Assembly: GCF_028554725.1 (NCBI RefSeq)
Contig: NC_071668.1
Coordinates: 7,237,001-7,301,000 of the forward strand
Origin: Zeugodacus cucurbitae
Taxonomy: Eukaryota > Arthropoda > Insecta > Diptera > Tephritidae
Length of the DNA: 64,000 nucleotides
Direction: 5' to 3'
Shown piece after piece: positions 24,546 through 37,800 of this stretch (its first letter is position 1; every line of letters starts with the position of its first letter). A program made the translations under genes and the position numbers. The notes under the pieces were generated by a model. The model was not told the DNA's origin. It saw only the letters and a program-made list of their open reading frames with translations, and did no database searches.

Positions 24546-26180
24546 GTCCTCTAGTATTTAAAATTGTATTAAGTCGCACTAATCTTCTCTAAACCACTAA
24601 AAATGGAATACTGATAAATAAAATAAATATTTTTTAACTTCAAACCATAAATTATTAAATTGAATCCTTACGACTCATCTGAATTTTACCACTCAAACTT
24701 GTGGATAAACACTTATTTTGCCTTAACAAAGTAATTACGTCTACTTAACCAGCAAATAGAAGTCAAATAGGGTGAAGTTAATAACTCATTTTGCGTGTTG
24801 CCAACTTTAATTGTTGACGGTGCATTTTGTGCGACGCAACGTCATAAAAGTACGCGCGTACAAGCGCTAACAGAGCAAAAGGCCACGAACACACCGTCGC
24901 CAGCGCTGCAGCATAGCCTAGAGAGTAAGAGTCACTCTGCTAGCCAGCCCCTATGCCTTGAGTTGAATATATTACATTTTAGTGAAATAAAAATATATAC
25001 GCAAGCATTTAACTGGAAGCTGTGGCGTTTGCCGTGCCTCGATGACTTAACACAAGTATTATGCGGCGGCTGGTTCGACATGCAACTTGCAATTTGTAGT
25101 TTGGGACCAAAGAGGTAGCTGCCAAAGCTAGTGAAGCTGGCACGGGAAGAAAGGTAGGTTCAATACGCAAACTGCCACTTGAGCGATGAATGCCTGGCTC
25201 TGCGTATAGCGCAAAACTCATTAGGTGTTGGTAATAAGTGAATGAATGATTGCTGTTGTTATTGTTGTGCTCGCCAGCCGCTTTTCAATAAATATTTTTA
25301 AAGAAAAATATTTCAGAATTTTTATGCGTTTTTAGATTTATTACGGTTCTGAATGTTTTTTGTGATTTTTGTTGTGCGGAGTATTGTTATGAGTTCTTTC
25401 TTGACTCGAAATTGAAGGATATAAAATATATATTTTATTAAAGCTCAATCCTTGGAAGTATATGGACCATTCTTAAAAGAAGATGGATGATCGTTGAAAC
25501 CTCTAGCAAAATTGTTGAGTACGAGATATTTTAAATACATGAATTTCCATGCCAATAACCTTTGAACTGCTATCTCATTACACTCGTTTGAACCCACATA
25601 ACCTTTACTGGTAACATAATTACAGCTGTAAGTATTTGAAAAAACCAACAACAACAACTTGATGTAATTATAATTTACTCTAGACCTCTATTTGCTAACT
25701 TATTCATAATGCTTGTATTACATGTGCGGATATGAATATGTTTACAGTGAAGTAATGATGTAACTGACCAGCATAGGTTAATGATTTGCTAACTCGACTT
25801 AATATAATATAATTTTCCAACACGAAGCTCAAACAAACAATTATTGTGAAGAAAAAGCTTTGGAAATATCGCTCTTGAATTAAAATTTGATTCTTATACT
25901 GGGATTAAGGAATTTGAGAAATCTTTGAGTGGCAAATGTGCGATCTCTCTTAAGATTTTTCTCTGAAGTCAAATGTGTGTGTGATTGGCGTTGCAACCGT
26001 TTAGCCGGTTATAGACGAAGGTGGTGTGTGTCGATCCTCTTTTCACGGGTCTTCTCCAAAATTACTACATACTGTTGAGTTTAAACAAAAATTTGTCATA
26101 TAGAAAGCAATCCAAAAGCTTGCAGGTAATTTCGTGAACTACCTATTCACCCTTGGACATATAGACTACAATATTCCTTA
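24546..26180. other. No gene recognised apart from a LINE tail
   Basis: Contains the short LINE 3' end at 25988-26028. The GC-richer stretch 24795-25220 has open frames on both strands but no family signature. Confidence 0.6.
25988..26028 (-). mobile_element. Short RTE-type LINE 3' end, minus strand
   Basis: Read on the minus strand, about 40 bases resemble the 3' end of the 15331-17996 element (the final CTATAA word, the AGCGGTT-like word and the ACGCC end). It is short and diverged, so the call rests on order of words and is tentative. Confidence 0.45.
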
Positions 26181-26906
26181 AGGGGCTATACCAGTGTGAC
26201 ATTTTCAAAAAATCGATTTTTTAATTTTTTGCTTATTCGATACTGTTTCAGTATAATTTATACTTTCAAAAATATCCTGTGAAAGCGGTAAGGTCATATC
26301 TTGAATAGTTTTTAAATGGCAGCGTTCTAAAAAGCGACCGCTCCCACGTTCATATAAGCCGCCAAAGTCGAAACTTTAAACGTGTTTTTATCGAAACGAC
26401 TTTTCTCAAAATTGCTGACATCATAACTCAATTGATTGACCGATCGACTATATAAACTGAGTATTCTTGAATACATGTATATACAATGACCTACGATCCT
26501 GAATTGTTGAAAATTGTAAATTTGGCATTAAAAAAATGACAACTTTTTTACTTAAAAACGACTTTTTTTTAGAACTACGCCATTTTCTTATTTTTGATAT
26601 TTTTCAAAAATCGTGGGTCATTAACCTTCAAGTTTAATAACATTTTTGAATTTAATTGTTTCAGCTACTCATTCGGATGGAATCATGTCAGCAGTCAGGG
26701 AATTTTTTTTTGGCACCTCCGAAGACAGCATATAACTCCGTTGGTTTTCAATATTTTTGTAAAGAAAATATTCTGAAAGGTAGCTGAAAATATACCTTAT
26801 TATGTGCAAAAAACTTCGAAATAATCGATGGAGTACTTTCTTAAAAAAAAAAAACATTCACGAAAATCGCCTAATTTTTCATGCGTTACACTGGTAAAGC
26901 TCCCCT
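26181..26906. mobile_element. 726 bp inverted-repeat element
   Basis: The left end AGGGGCTATACCAGTGTGAC and the reverse complement of the right end, AGGGGAGCTTTACCAGTGTA, form imperfect inverted repeats of about 20 bp. The interior is non-coding; small open frames here are not supported. A block near 26359 (ACTTTAAACGTGTTTTTATC) recurs near 59830. Confidence 0.65.
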
Positions 26907-29900
26907 ATATATAGGAATTATATTCTTTGGATGGACAAAATAACATAAAAAAGCAACAAATAATCAGCGTTAGTATCTCATGCTATTAGGATGGAAAGAA
27001 GATTAGTTTAATACTACAACAACAACTTTGTGCTAAACATGGAGCTTTAGTTTAACTATTAGGTCTCCTCGAGTACTAAAATAATTCAACTTCAATGTAA
27101 AAATATAATATTGACTAGAAGTATAGAACTAGCAAAACCTCTCCTTCTCTTAAAAGGGCTAACTATTTTAAGTTCCTAAAATATATTCAATAAAATTTCC
27201 GCTTTTTCCACAACATCTTCCTGCTTTGTCTAAGCCCCCATAATCTCGCTGCAGCTGTTCAATATATAATTTTCGCCTCATTATAACGTTTCCGCGGTGA
27301 ATCCCATTTGGGCAACCAAAATCGCCAACTAATTTGTAGTTGTATTCAATTTCAGGTACTACAACTAAAAGAAAATATACTGCGAGAAAGAAAAAATAAA
27401 CGAAAAACAACAACAGAAACGCCACCGTTGCAAAGGTAACAAAGGCCAACTGACCACCGCTTTGTTGCAACAATTTGTTGCATACAAATATACAGGCGTA
27501 ATGCGAACCTTTGGCGATTTTCGGCTGGTAGGGCGTACAGCCAGCACACGGGAAATGGCCTCAGGGGCAATATTTGCTAAAATAGAAAAACTAAATGCGA
27601 CGGAAAAATGTAAAAAAATTCGAAAAAAGTGCTAAATAAATTGTATGCAGCTAAAGTGATGAGCAAAAGAAATGCACACACTTACTGGCTGTAATGTACA
27701 GTTGCGCTGCGGAAGGGCTAACAAACAAGCGAGTGCTGCGCATATTTTCTTTTCGGTGACGGCGACAGTGCCGAATAAATCGCCTCGATTGCGAGGAAAT
27801 GCTGGCGCGTGAAGACTACTTGCTGGCTGCGCGCTTACCAAAAAGGCAACAACAAAGCAGCGTAAAACAAAAAACAATTGCTGTGCTAGACTATCATTTT
27901 ATTTTAACACCAACAATTGAGTGTCAGTTGCTAGTTGCAAGCAGAAGACGACAATTGCCAGCATTAGAGCGTTGCCACAAATGTGGAGGCAACAATGCTG
28001 CAACAGTAAAGGAAGCAACAAAATCACTAGCTTTTTTGCTTTGCCAACGAATAATACGAGTAATAGAAGCAATTGAAACTGCAGTGCATGCCGCAGCAGC
28101 ACTACTTGCAACACCGTCATTATCGAGTCACGACAAATTCCTGAGCGCGCGTACTGCCAAGGCGCTTGGCATTTGAAAATCGTTGCGCTTGGCGACCGAG
28201 CGTGCGCATCTGCCTATTGTTGTTGTCGACCGCATGCAGCAGGGAGTTGTGTCCGTGTCTCTACTGAACTGTGCTGAGTGTGTGTGGCGTGGCTTTTGTG
28301 GCGTGTTGCTAATTTTCTAGCGACGCGCTTGATTTGGTATTAGAGAGGTGCACTTTTCCTATTTTCAGTGCCAAACTTGGCTAAGCAATGGTGGCCCGTG
28401 GCGGCTGATGACCACAAATGTTGCAACAAACGATGCGCCACGCCGCCGCTGTCAATAGCGCTAGAAAAAACACAGAGCGCGTCGCTTGTTAGATTGTGGC
28501 AAAAGTGGCAATCAAAAGCAGAGCAATGACAACAATTGCGGTTGCAGAAGTATATAGTGGCTGCAGTTGTTCGTGAAGTGGTTGCATGGGTGCTGCTGGC
28601 GACATCAGCCGCCTTGGTGGCAATGATGGCGTTGGCAATAAAACACCAAGTAGCAGCAGCGCATTAAAATGCAATGCGCTGCGCCACAGTTTGGGGCCAC
28701 AATCTCGAGCTGCTGCCACATGCCACTTTGGCACTTTGGCACATTTATTGACCATATCGGTGTGGTGTGTGGAAGGTGTGAAAATTACAAATGCAAACAA
28801 TGCGGCGCGCGCGCGTTCGCTCCCAAACGAAAGCGACCATATTTGCCAGCAGCCAATACACATCAGCAGTAGTGTTGCGCGCTGATCAAAGCCGCTGTGG
28901 CAAAGAGCACGCCGCTTGGCATGGCGGTAGCAACGCTTGAAGTGGCTTGGCTGCCAACGTTGGGGTCTATTGATTGTTCCGCATATATTGTTGTAGTGTG
29001 CTGCGGTAATGTGTGATTTGCAATTGTTGTACTCAATTGGTTTTGTTTTTGTTGTTGCTGGTGATGTGACTCTACTCGTCGAGCTACAAAGTTGCTGGTG
29101 ATATGTGTCAGTCAGTCAGAGTTACGTGATCGCTGATCGGGAGTGTTGTTGTCATGGTAATTAAGAAAGTGTGGAGACAGACGAGAGTTGCTAGCATTTT
29201 AGCAAGAAATAAATACATTTTGGAAGTAAATATGACGAAGATATAATTTGCTAGGTTTTGAAAATTTGTTGCTGAAATATTTTATTATTATATATTATTA
29301 ATAGTATTGAGATTATAGTCACAATCCGATAAAGATTTTAAATGTTTATATACATATAGTCAATATAAAATATTTTAGAAACATGTTGCTGCAACAAATT
29401 GTGTACTAATTTACGCCAAAACTCATTACAACAAATTAGTTTCAAGGAAAAATATGAAATTAGCCAACAACAAACATAAGTTGCTCTAAAAGTTGCACAT
29501 ACTTTGCAATAATTTGTTAGCAACATGTTGCCGCAATCAAAATAACTACACTGCAGCTGCATTTAAGTCGCCAATGCACACCCATTTATTATGCTAGCAT
29601 ATATTTAACTGTCCGCAACTAATGCAGATGGCCTCAATTACATAGCTTGGCATACCAGTTACTCGCTGGCGGATGATGACCACGCAGCCGCCGCAGACTG
29701 TATAGAATTCTGGTATTTATTTACGCGCGGCACCACTTTCGTGTCTAAATGATGCTTTCGCCAATTCTTGGCGGCCAAATGCAAGCGAAATGCAAGAAAA
29801 CGCCTTCACTGTGCCACATAACGCAAAGTCGCGCGCTGCTCCACTTTAAATAGCACCATTGCACAGACATATTCACATCTACTCGTATACAGGAATTTAT

Positions 29901-30012
29901 TAGCACATCAAAAGCAGCGTGTCAATCTTATCTAGTCTAGCTAGAAGTGCAGAAACAAAAAGAAAAAAAAAACAACAAAGACACGGTCATACCGTCATTT
30001 GGCGATTGGTTA

Positions 30013-30785
30013 TGCGCATGCGCGCTTCCACGCTAAAGCTATAATAAATTCATTTCAACCAAGTTGCAACAACTGTGCGGCGACATCAATCTGCATACAA
30101 TTGCGCGCCGCGTCGGACAAGCGCACCTGAGTGCAACCACCGCCGCGTCGCACCGAGCCACACATTGACAGCCGAAGCGGTTCACTTGCCGTCACCGCCG
30201 CCGCCAGCGCTTCGTCAACGCTACATCATTCATAACTTTTAATGTTGTGGCTGTTACTCTTTAAGCGTCTGCTGTTTGTTGTTGGCCTGTCGATCGTTTA
30301 CACAGATAGGCCATTTGTCTAGCTCAAACTCAAGCGCGCTACACACACACCATTACATATTGCATGTGTTTGTTGCTTTTGCTTGCCGCATGATTTACAA
30401 TGTGAACACTTTATGGTTGTTTAAGTTGTTAAATTGAATTAAGATGATATAAATTCTGCACAACAACAACACTTTTGTTTTGATTTTTATATTTATATGC
30501 TTGTTTGTTCATAAATTTTGTACGCACCTCACGGCGCTCTCTGCGCCACGCACTGACCGCGCGCTCACTGCCGCTCTGCATAGCTCTCTCCACCGCGCTG
30601 CCACCTTGTAGCTGTTGCGCTCGTAAATTCACTTTTAGAGGGCGTAATCATGCGTTGGAATTTAAATTAATTCGCTAGTAAAAATCATCGTCTGCGCGGA
30701 CGTGCAACGATCAGCCAGCAAGTGATCGAACGCATGCGCGATGCGCACCCGGCCAATGCATCATTCAACCGATCGGCGCATGCGC
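30013..30785. promoter_or_regulatory. Cluster of NRF-1/Erect-wing-type palindromes
   Basis: TGCGCATGCGCG at 30013-30024 fits the YGCGCATGCGCR consensus bound by NRF-1 and its fly homologue Erect wing. GCGCATGCGC recurs at 30776-30785 and a near match ACGCATGCGCG at 30730-30740. Other copies lie at 41907-41916 and, imperfectly, near 42488 and 47548. Binding is inferred only. Confidence 0.35.
30528..30640 (-). promoter_or_regulatory. Possible minus-strand promoter with noncoding first exon
   Basis: Read on the minus strand, a GC-rich segment carries GAGAGAG near 30588, initiator-like TCAGTG near 30556 and a splice-donor-like GAG-GTGCGTAC at 30530-30521. These are weak, common words in fly promoters; nothing downstream identifies a gene. 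Confidence 0.2.
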
Positions 30786-31956
30786 TTGCCGCTAATCTGC
30801 GCTGGTCTCAAGCCTATTTTTACCGCATTACGAGCTCATAAATCTTACTATGAAGATATCGCATTTAACATTTAGCCAACCTGCGACCGAAGCGCGCATA
30901 AGGTGACCCCCACACCGTTCGTGCGACTGTTGCTGTGGCCTATTGCGAATTTAACGCTTAATTTCATGTAAGACAAAGTAAGCAAAAAATCCGGAATGCT
31001 TTGGTGAATTGCATTTTGCTTGTGTCAGTCAAACAATAAATATCTATGTAGCCAGCCTGCCAGCGAGAAAAATCACAGAAATACATAAATAATTCATATC
31101 GTCCATTTGGCTTGGCTAAAGCGCTGTCGTGCATTTTAGAAGATGCGCGCAGACAGCACTGATTTAAGCTGCAATAACAACAGCAACAAAACAAAAAATT
31201 ATAAATAAAATAGAAATTAGAATAAAGTGTAAGTGCCCTTGGGAATGTGCGCGCCACTTGAGGGACCTAATGTAAAAAAATGGAAATATATTTTGTGTTT
31301 GGGGTGAGCACTCATCTTCTTCGACTACTTCTTTTGAATAAGACAATAAGATTACACATAATTCTAATTTTAGCATAGACAGTAGACAACAAGTAACTCT
31401 GTGAGTTTAACTGATGAAGATTGGGAGACACATTATCATTGCTACGCCAAGAACACCGAAGATCATTGGGAAAGTATTCTAGTTATACTCGAAAGATTCT
31501 TGTAGAGATACTTAGACTACCCTTTGAAACCTTCATACACTCTGACAATATCAGAACGTAGTCCGGAATCTGGCTCGTCTATATGCGTCATTGTCAGAGA
31601 GCTGACAGATTCTCTACTACTTTAATCCAGAACCGGATTTCCATCAACTCTAGTTTCTGAATTCCAGACCACTATAAAACTGTACATTTCTATAGCAGAT
31701 GGGCAGTACTGGTCTTGAACTCGCTGACTGTACACTCAAGGCCAGCCAAAAATTTTTCGGACCCATAGCCCAAAGGGCATAGTGAAAAAAATTTGTAAAC
31801 TTAAAGCCAAAGAACTTTTATGAAAGGTCACCCTCGTCCTAACATCATTAGAACGGAACTCCGCTCTCCTCTTGTGGTCTATCTCTAGATAACTCGGCTG
31901 TGTGTGAAATTGGCCTTGCGATTCCTCGAGATCGTTCTGATCCAGAGTTTAACACA

Positions 31957-32186
31957 GGAGATCTACTGAACTATATGCTTTCAACTGGTCCATCTCCGTT
32001 CATCGTTACCAAGTTGGGCCGATTCTAAACAGGCACTGTCCAATAGGCATACCTGCGGAGATGCCAAACATGGAGATCTACTGAACTATATGCTTTCAAC
32101 TGGTCCATCTCCGTTCATCGTTACCAAGTTGGGCCGATTCTAAACAGGCACTGTCCAATAGGCATACCTGCGGAGATGCCAAACAT
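31957..32186. repeat. Perfect 115-bp tandem duplication
   Basis: Bases 31957-32071 and 32072-32186 are identical by direct reading. The unit starts GGAGATCTACTG and ends GATGCCAAACAT. No gene or element is recognisable in the unit. Confidence 0.97.
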
Positions 32187-32536
32187 GTTGATGGATCCAT
32201 TTCCATGAAACATTTCAACACTAGTTTTAACATCACAATGGTCTAATTCCGAAACCTAACCTAACTTAATCTATTTGTTTTCGAAAGACCTTTCTTTGAA
32301 AAATTTAATAATTGAAAAATGAGGTCAAAGGTTCTAGAAAATGGTATCTATCACAAACGCCGATTCTCAACAAGAGTATCAATAATTTGAGATCACCACC
32401 TGAGACAGTTTGTTTTCTATGGAGTTTACTAACCCCGAATTTCGAAAATACCATACAAAAATTTTCGAAAATAAATTATATATATATTTTAAAAGATTTT
32501 ATATGATTTGCTGGAACTGTCGACACTTTCAATCAC

Positions 32537-34631
32537 TCAACTACTGCAGTAGCAACCATCGCGTGTGTTTGACTTAATCCAATCGATGAATTTGCTGACA
32601 CGAGTATAAACACCCGGTGCATCTGGTTGAGCGCAACCGTAACCGAAGGAGACAACACCTGTGAAGCGGAGAAATATTAAATTAATTTCTATTTCTTCAC
32701 CAATCTACGCCAAATTAGCAAAATAAATTGAAACTCACCCGCCAATTTGAATCTGCCCTCATTGACAATCAATGGGCCACCGCTGTCGCCTTGGCAGGCA
32801 TCCTTGCCACCGGTCTTCACGAGTCCAGCGCATAGCATAACGTCGGTGATTTTGCTCTTATAACGCGTCTCACGACACTGACGATTGGAGATGATGGGCA
32901 CGGTGGCCTCCTGCAGATAATTGGAGGTGACGCCACCCTCCTTCACAAGACCCCAACCAGCGACGATGGCCTGTGGGAAATCATTTTGTGTGTCTTCAAA
33001 ATATTCATTGTAGCTGTTTTTACTGTTGTTCTACTTACATCTTTGTTGTCGAAGTTATGATTAATGTTGGGTAAGCAAACGGGACGCACGCTGCTGGTGA
33101 ACTGCACGGGCGAGTCCAACTTCAAGATGGCGATGTCATTTATAATTCTCGTTTGATCGTATTGCGGATGTATGGTTGTTTGGATGACCTGTGTGGGTGT
33201 TGGGGGAAAACGTTTGCTGGTTAGTCTTACTGAGTATCACTTACAGTTATGCTTTTGCGGAGAGTTCAGCTAATAAATTATTTGCTTGCTTGCGCAAGCT
33301 GTAGGTCTAAGCTGAACTGAGTGCATTTCTTTGTTGCGAAGAGTGAATGCAGCACTTACAACTTCCGGCAGCCGTTTTGGTGGTAATGGTATACCGCTTA
33401 TTATGGCGTGCTATTTGTTAAAGTAGCTGGGAACTTGCCTTCCATTTTTATTTTCTGATTTTAGTTTTTATACCCAGCGTATAAAAGAGTTACAAAGTAA
33501 GCAAGCAGATATCGGTAAAATATAGACTATTTGGAAGTTTTGAGCTCTCTTAGAAACCACACGATTTTTTTTTTTGACTGAGGATTTCAAAAATCGTGGT
33601 TCATTTTGGAGGTATCTGTTCACGCTCAAGCTTTTGTTTGAGCCTTTTCATGAGCTCACGATCCTTCCATGACAACTATGGAACATTCTTTAAAACCTTT
33701 ATTTTGGGATGTGTTTCTAAAGAACGCGCCTTTGTCAGGCTAGGTTCTTCTGGCAGCTAATGTGAGCTACAACTCTCTGGAAGAAAGGACTCTTTGACTA
33801 GACACTCCCGAAAAACTAAACAACTCTAGAAGATTATCACTAATTCACTGATATACCATAGATCGGGTCATGGGTCAAAATCGCAGATCGAATTTCAAAA
33901 TATGTCAGTTTTTCTAAGGTGGCATATGACTTGAAAGATCTTTCTTTTGATGAGATCGCCCAAACTAAATGGAACTTGTGAGTCGAAACTCCAAGAAATT
34001 GCCGCAGTGAAGCGATTGCCATAACGGATTTCATATTAAATTTGTCAGTAAGAAACCCCGTTGTTGGGTTCTTATACCACACCGTTGACTTTAGAATAGC
34101 ACTTTACAACGCATTCCCTGACTATTTCATTTTCCACATTTTTCTTTGTCTTATTACGACAATCTCACCTTTCTAGTGATGCCAGGATCCCCCGACGATC
34201 TATCCAATTGCAGTAATCGTACAGTTATCTGATCACGATTATTTTGTACACAATGCGCCGCCGTCAGCACATAGCGATCATTAATCAGCGAGCCGCCACA
34301 GAAGAGACGCGCATGCCAGCGTCCCTTAAGTAGTTGCGCCGTCCAAGGGTACTTGTTGTGACGCACCTGTGTGCCGCCAACGATGCGATTGACATTCGGT
34401 GTGCCACAGACTGTAGGCGCAGATTGAAAAAAATAATGAAAAATTAGAAAGTTTTTTTTGCAAAATGTTCTTCGAGAAATACTCACAGCATTGCGCGGCA
34501 CAACGACCGGCGCGTCCTTTATCTTCCTCCGCAAAAGCCGGTCCAGCGGGACGTTCATAGAAATAGGCGGCTTGCACGCCAAGCGCCAAGCAACACACCA
34601 CAACGGCGCAACACAACACAAAGGATTTCAT
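32537..34631 (-). CDS. Secreted trypsin-like serine protease, five exons, complete
   Basis: Predicted secreted S1-family endopeptidase. Exons on the minus strand are 34631-34487, 34410-34169, 33188-33039, 32970-32739 and 32658-32537. All four introns (76, 980, 68 and 80 bp) are GT-AG with GTGAG or GTAAG donors, and the joins keep frame, giving 296 residues. Residues 1 to about 22 are a hydrophobic signal peptide. A short propeptide with Cys44, Cys48 and Cys50 precedes the activation site Arg57-IVGG. The triad is His101 in AAHC, Asp147 in NDIAIL and Ser242 in GDSGGP. Asp236, six residues before the serine, predicts cleavage after Lys or Arg. The C-terminal NTRDGCYC tail resembles a Drosophila protease group I know as CG18735/CG4914-like; that kinship is from memory. 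There is no clip domain. No stop or frameshift interrupts it, so it looks functional. The substrate is unknown, and no other gene lies nearby. Confidence 0.93.
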
Positions 34632-34806
34632 TGTTTGAACACTATGCACTTTTCGAAAATAAAAATTAAACGGAATGAACTCGCACTTGTTTATATGTTT
34701 ACGCGGAAATTAAATAAAAATTCCTTCAGGCAACGAATCTTTTTAGCTGCCACTTGCTGCAGCAGACTGTTTCGAAATGTCTCAGCATTTAGCGGCTGCT
34801 GCCCTT

Positions 34807-34812
34807 CTTATA
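34807..34812 (-). promoter_or_regulatory. Possible TATA box of the protease gene
   Basis: On the minus strand, TATAAG lies about 175 bp upstream of the protease start codon, followed by a GC-richer stretch that could be the 5' leader. No strong fly initiator word sits at the ideal spacing, so this is only a candidate. Confidence 0.25.
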
Positions 34813-34849
34813 GTTTACGCATGGCTGTTGGCGTCGCCGTTTATTGCGT

Positions 34850-37800
34850 CTGCGCGCACGCAATCCGCACCAAATGCGCAAAAATATAACAGAAAGCAAC
34901 AACAACCAATAATATGGTCCAATAACAAAATGCTTGTCAGCCAAAATTTACAACAAAATAAAATTACGCCGAAATCATATGCGATTTTGGTCAGCTTTTC
35001 GATTTTTTTTATTGTATTTTCATCTTCTTCATATTCCCAAATTTTTAAGCTGAACTTTCTTTGTTGTGGCTTACAAACATATTAACATACAGATAAACAT
35101 TCCCACAATCACGATGTGACTGTGGCTTATCGTTCATTAAACACGACGAGAGCAAAAAGAATTACAACAAAAATTAAAACACACAAAAAAGTAGCGTCAC
35201 AATCAATAATTTTTGGTCCACAGCGCCTATAAATTTATTTATTAGCCCATTTGAAATCGCTGAATTTTTAATTTTACACACTGCTTTGCATAACCATAAA
35301 AGCGTGGCAAATGCGCTCAGAACAGACTCGGCGACTAAATGCTACTTCCTCCGAAGTGATTCAAATCTTAATGGCCCTTTGAATTTTTTTGTTTTTTTTT
35401 TGCGGCTGCAGAAATATTTTAGGTGAAGGTGTGGATTTTTATTTTGTTAGTGTCAAAATACAAAAACAGCAGAAAAAATATAATATTAAAGTACGATGTA
35501 ACGGTTTTTGTTAGTATTAATAAAAAGGGTTTTAATTTTAAATTCGGTAATTTGGAGATTTTTACACTGAGAAATATTTAAAAAATATTAAAAAAAAATG
35601 TTCGATTTTCAAATTAATTCTTATGATTTTTTATGTATTATTTCAATTAAAAAAAATGAAAATTATTTTTATTTCATTTTATTTATTTTTAAAAATTAAT
35701 CACAAAATACTTCACCATTTATCTATTTAAAAATGAGCTTCTGAGCTCAAAAATTTCTAAACACACATTTTGGAATTTCATCTGTTACACGCACTTTGAT
35801 CGATAGCTCTTTTGAGATTCTTTTTGCATATATTAAAGTGTACTACATAGCCACAATAGTCTGTGACACATGCGAAACTTAGGCATTCAGCAGTAATTAG
35901 TCACGATTTTGTCGATTCTGCGTTAGTCCATTAAAATGTCACATAAATTATACGCTAGTTGAATCTGCATATAAAAGGATATCGATGCGTGTAATTTATA
36001 GCCGAGCGTGTATTATTAGTGAGAGAAAGTTGTGTTGTGTGTTATACCAAATTTCGCTAATTGACTTCGTGATTAAGCGATTAGTCTCTAATTGATAACA
36101 CATATTTTCACATAAAAATGAAATAATGTTGATTTATGTTAATGAAAAAATCTTAAAGAAGTTCGCTTATAGAAAGTGATTGACCTGATATTCTTGTGAT
36201 TTTTTTTACTTTGTACTATAATGGGTTAATTTGAGGACCACCAAAGTTTACTGTTTCTATGCTGGAGGACAAAAGAATAACTTGAATACGGTATTCTGTA
36301 ATAGAAACTAAAATTTGAATAAATGCTTGACAAAATTTATAAATATTCATAAAAATTTGTTCAATATTAACCCTTCTAAATTTTTTTAAGAACATTTTTG
36401 AATTTTTATATATATCTTTAAAAAATATCAAGAGTTAATAAGTAAATCCATTCATAATTACGTCAATTAACCGTAAATAGACAAAGTTGGTAATAGCCAT
36501 TTCGCACAGGAATTAATTGATCAATTAAACAGGATTAGCTCGATTAAAGCGCTGATTTCGATCGATTTACCATACAAAAAAATCTTATTAGGTCTACAAC
36601 TTTGCTTCCGCCTTTTTTTTTGTAAATTTAAGATTTTTTTTTTTATAAAAACGGTTACAAACGTCGATGTTACAAATGTCGATGAGTCTCAGCCGCACTG
36701 CAAACAGATCTCTACAAATATTTTGTTGGGTTAATGTTGACACAAATGTCCAAGACCGATATAAAAAGAAATCGATTTAATCGACCAGTACTTGACCCTA
36801 GAGACATCTATTGGAAGATGCGGCGGATGCCACTCTGTGGGTTGTTGTTCACGCTGTAAATTTTACTGTGTTTATTGATAAATTAGCAATTAGCTGATGA
36901 ACTTTACAAACCTCTTATGAACAGCACAAACAAAAATATATAACAGCTGATCGTTAATCGAGTATCCGGCTGTGCGAAAGGCTAAAACTAGTTGTTTCAA
37001 TGATAATTTTAATGCACTAAACGTATATGGCTGTGCGAATGTGTTTAATAAATAATTTAATTTCTATTTCAAGGTTATTTTCTTAAAAAATCATTCTTAA
37101 AATAGTAGTTGAAATGTTAATTGAAATTTTTTAAATAAATATAATATATAAGTTCAAAGAAAACTTTTTAACCCGCTTAACTTTTTCAACAAAAATTGAG
37201 TTTTAATGATTCTAGTTATTGAGTAGTGGCAGGGTTAATTTTAAAAACTCTTTAGTAGAAAACCTACGATAATTTTAATTGAGAAAATTTGATAAATACT
37301 ATAATCCTTGTATAATCATTCGATAAATATTGATTATTTGGATTACAGCTTCTTTTTCCAAAACATTCAAAAATGTTAGTTTGAGGTTAAATCTCTAAAA
37401 TAGTCGAAATTCAAAACTTATAAATAGTAGATAGATTGAGTATTAATAATGGTATAATATTTGAAAATTTTCTTAATTGTTATAAATAAAATATAAATAT
37501 ATTTTTAAATTTTGAAGACAGTAGTTGAAGGGTTAAAGTTTGAAAAAAATATGTATATGTAATTAGCAAAAATTTTAACAAATAACCATAAAATATAATC
37601 AGCATAAAAAATATAATGTATTGAGGTTGAACCTTTCAAAAATTTATTACTTTAAAAAATAAACCCATAAATTTCCCCAAAATTCACTCTAAATTAGGCG
37701 CAAATTAACGTTTTTTGGAATTTACTGAACTATTTTTAAACCAACTTTCCTTAAGTATCAGCATAATTTTTATTATCGATATTTAATAAAAAATTTAAAA

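Larger units (their letters stand above)
26907..31956. other. GC-richer, CAG/CAA-rich region, probably regulatory
   Basis: Several patches (27660-29050, 29640-30240, 30500-30960) rise in GC and in CAA, CAG and CATGCG words, giving many overlapping open frames on both strands. None carries a recognisable domain. The CxxC-x4-CxxC spacing in the frame 28669-28872 is probably chance. Candidate promoter words are listed separately. Confidence 0.5.

Noticed and set aside
28669..28872. CxxC-x4-CxxC pattern in a 67-codon frame
   Set aside because: A single occurrence in a GC-rich region with several overlapping frames; nothing else looks like a zinc-binding domain.
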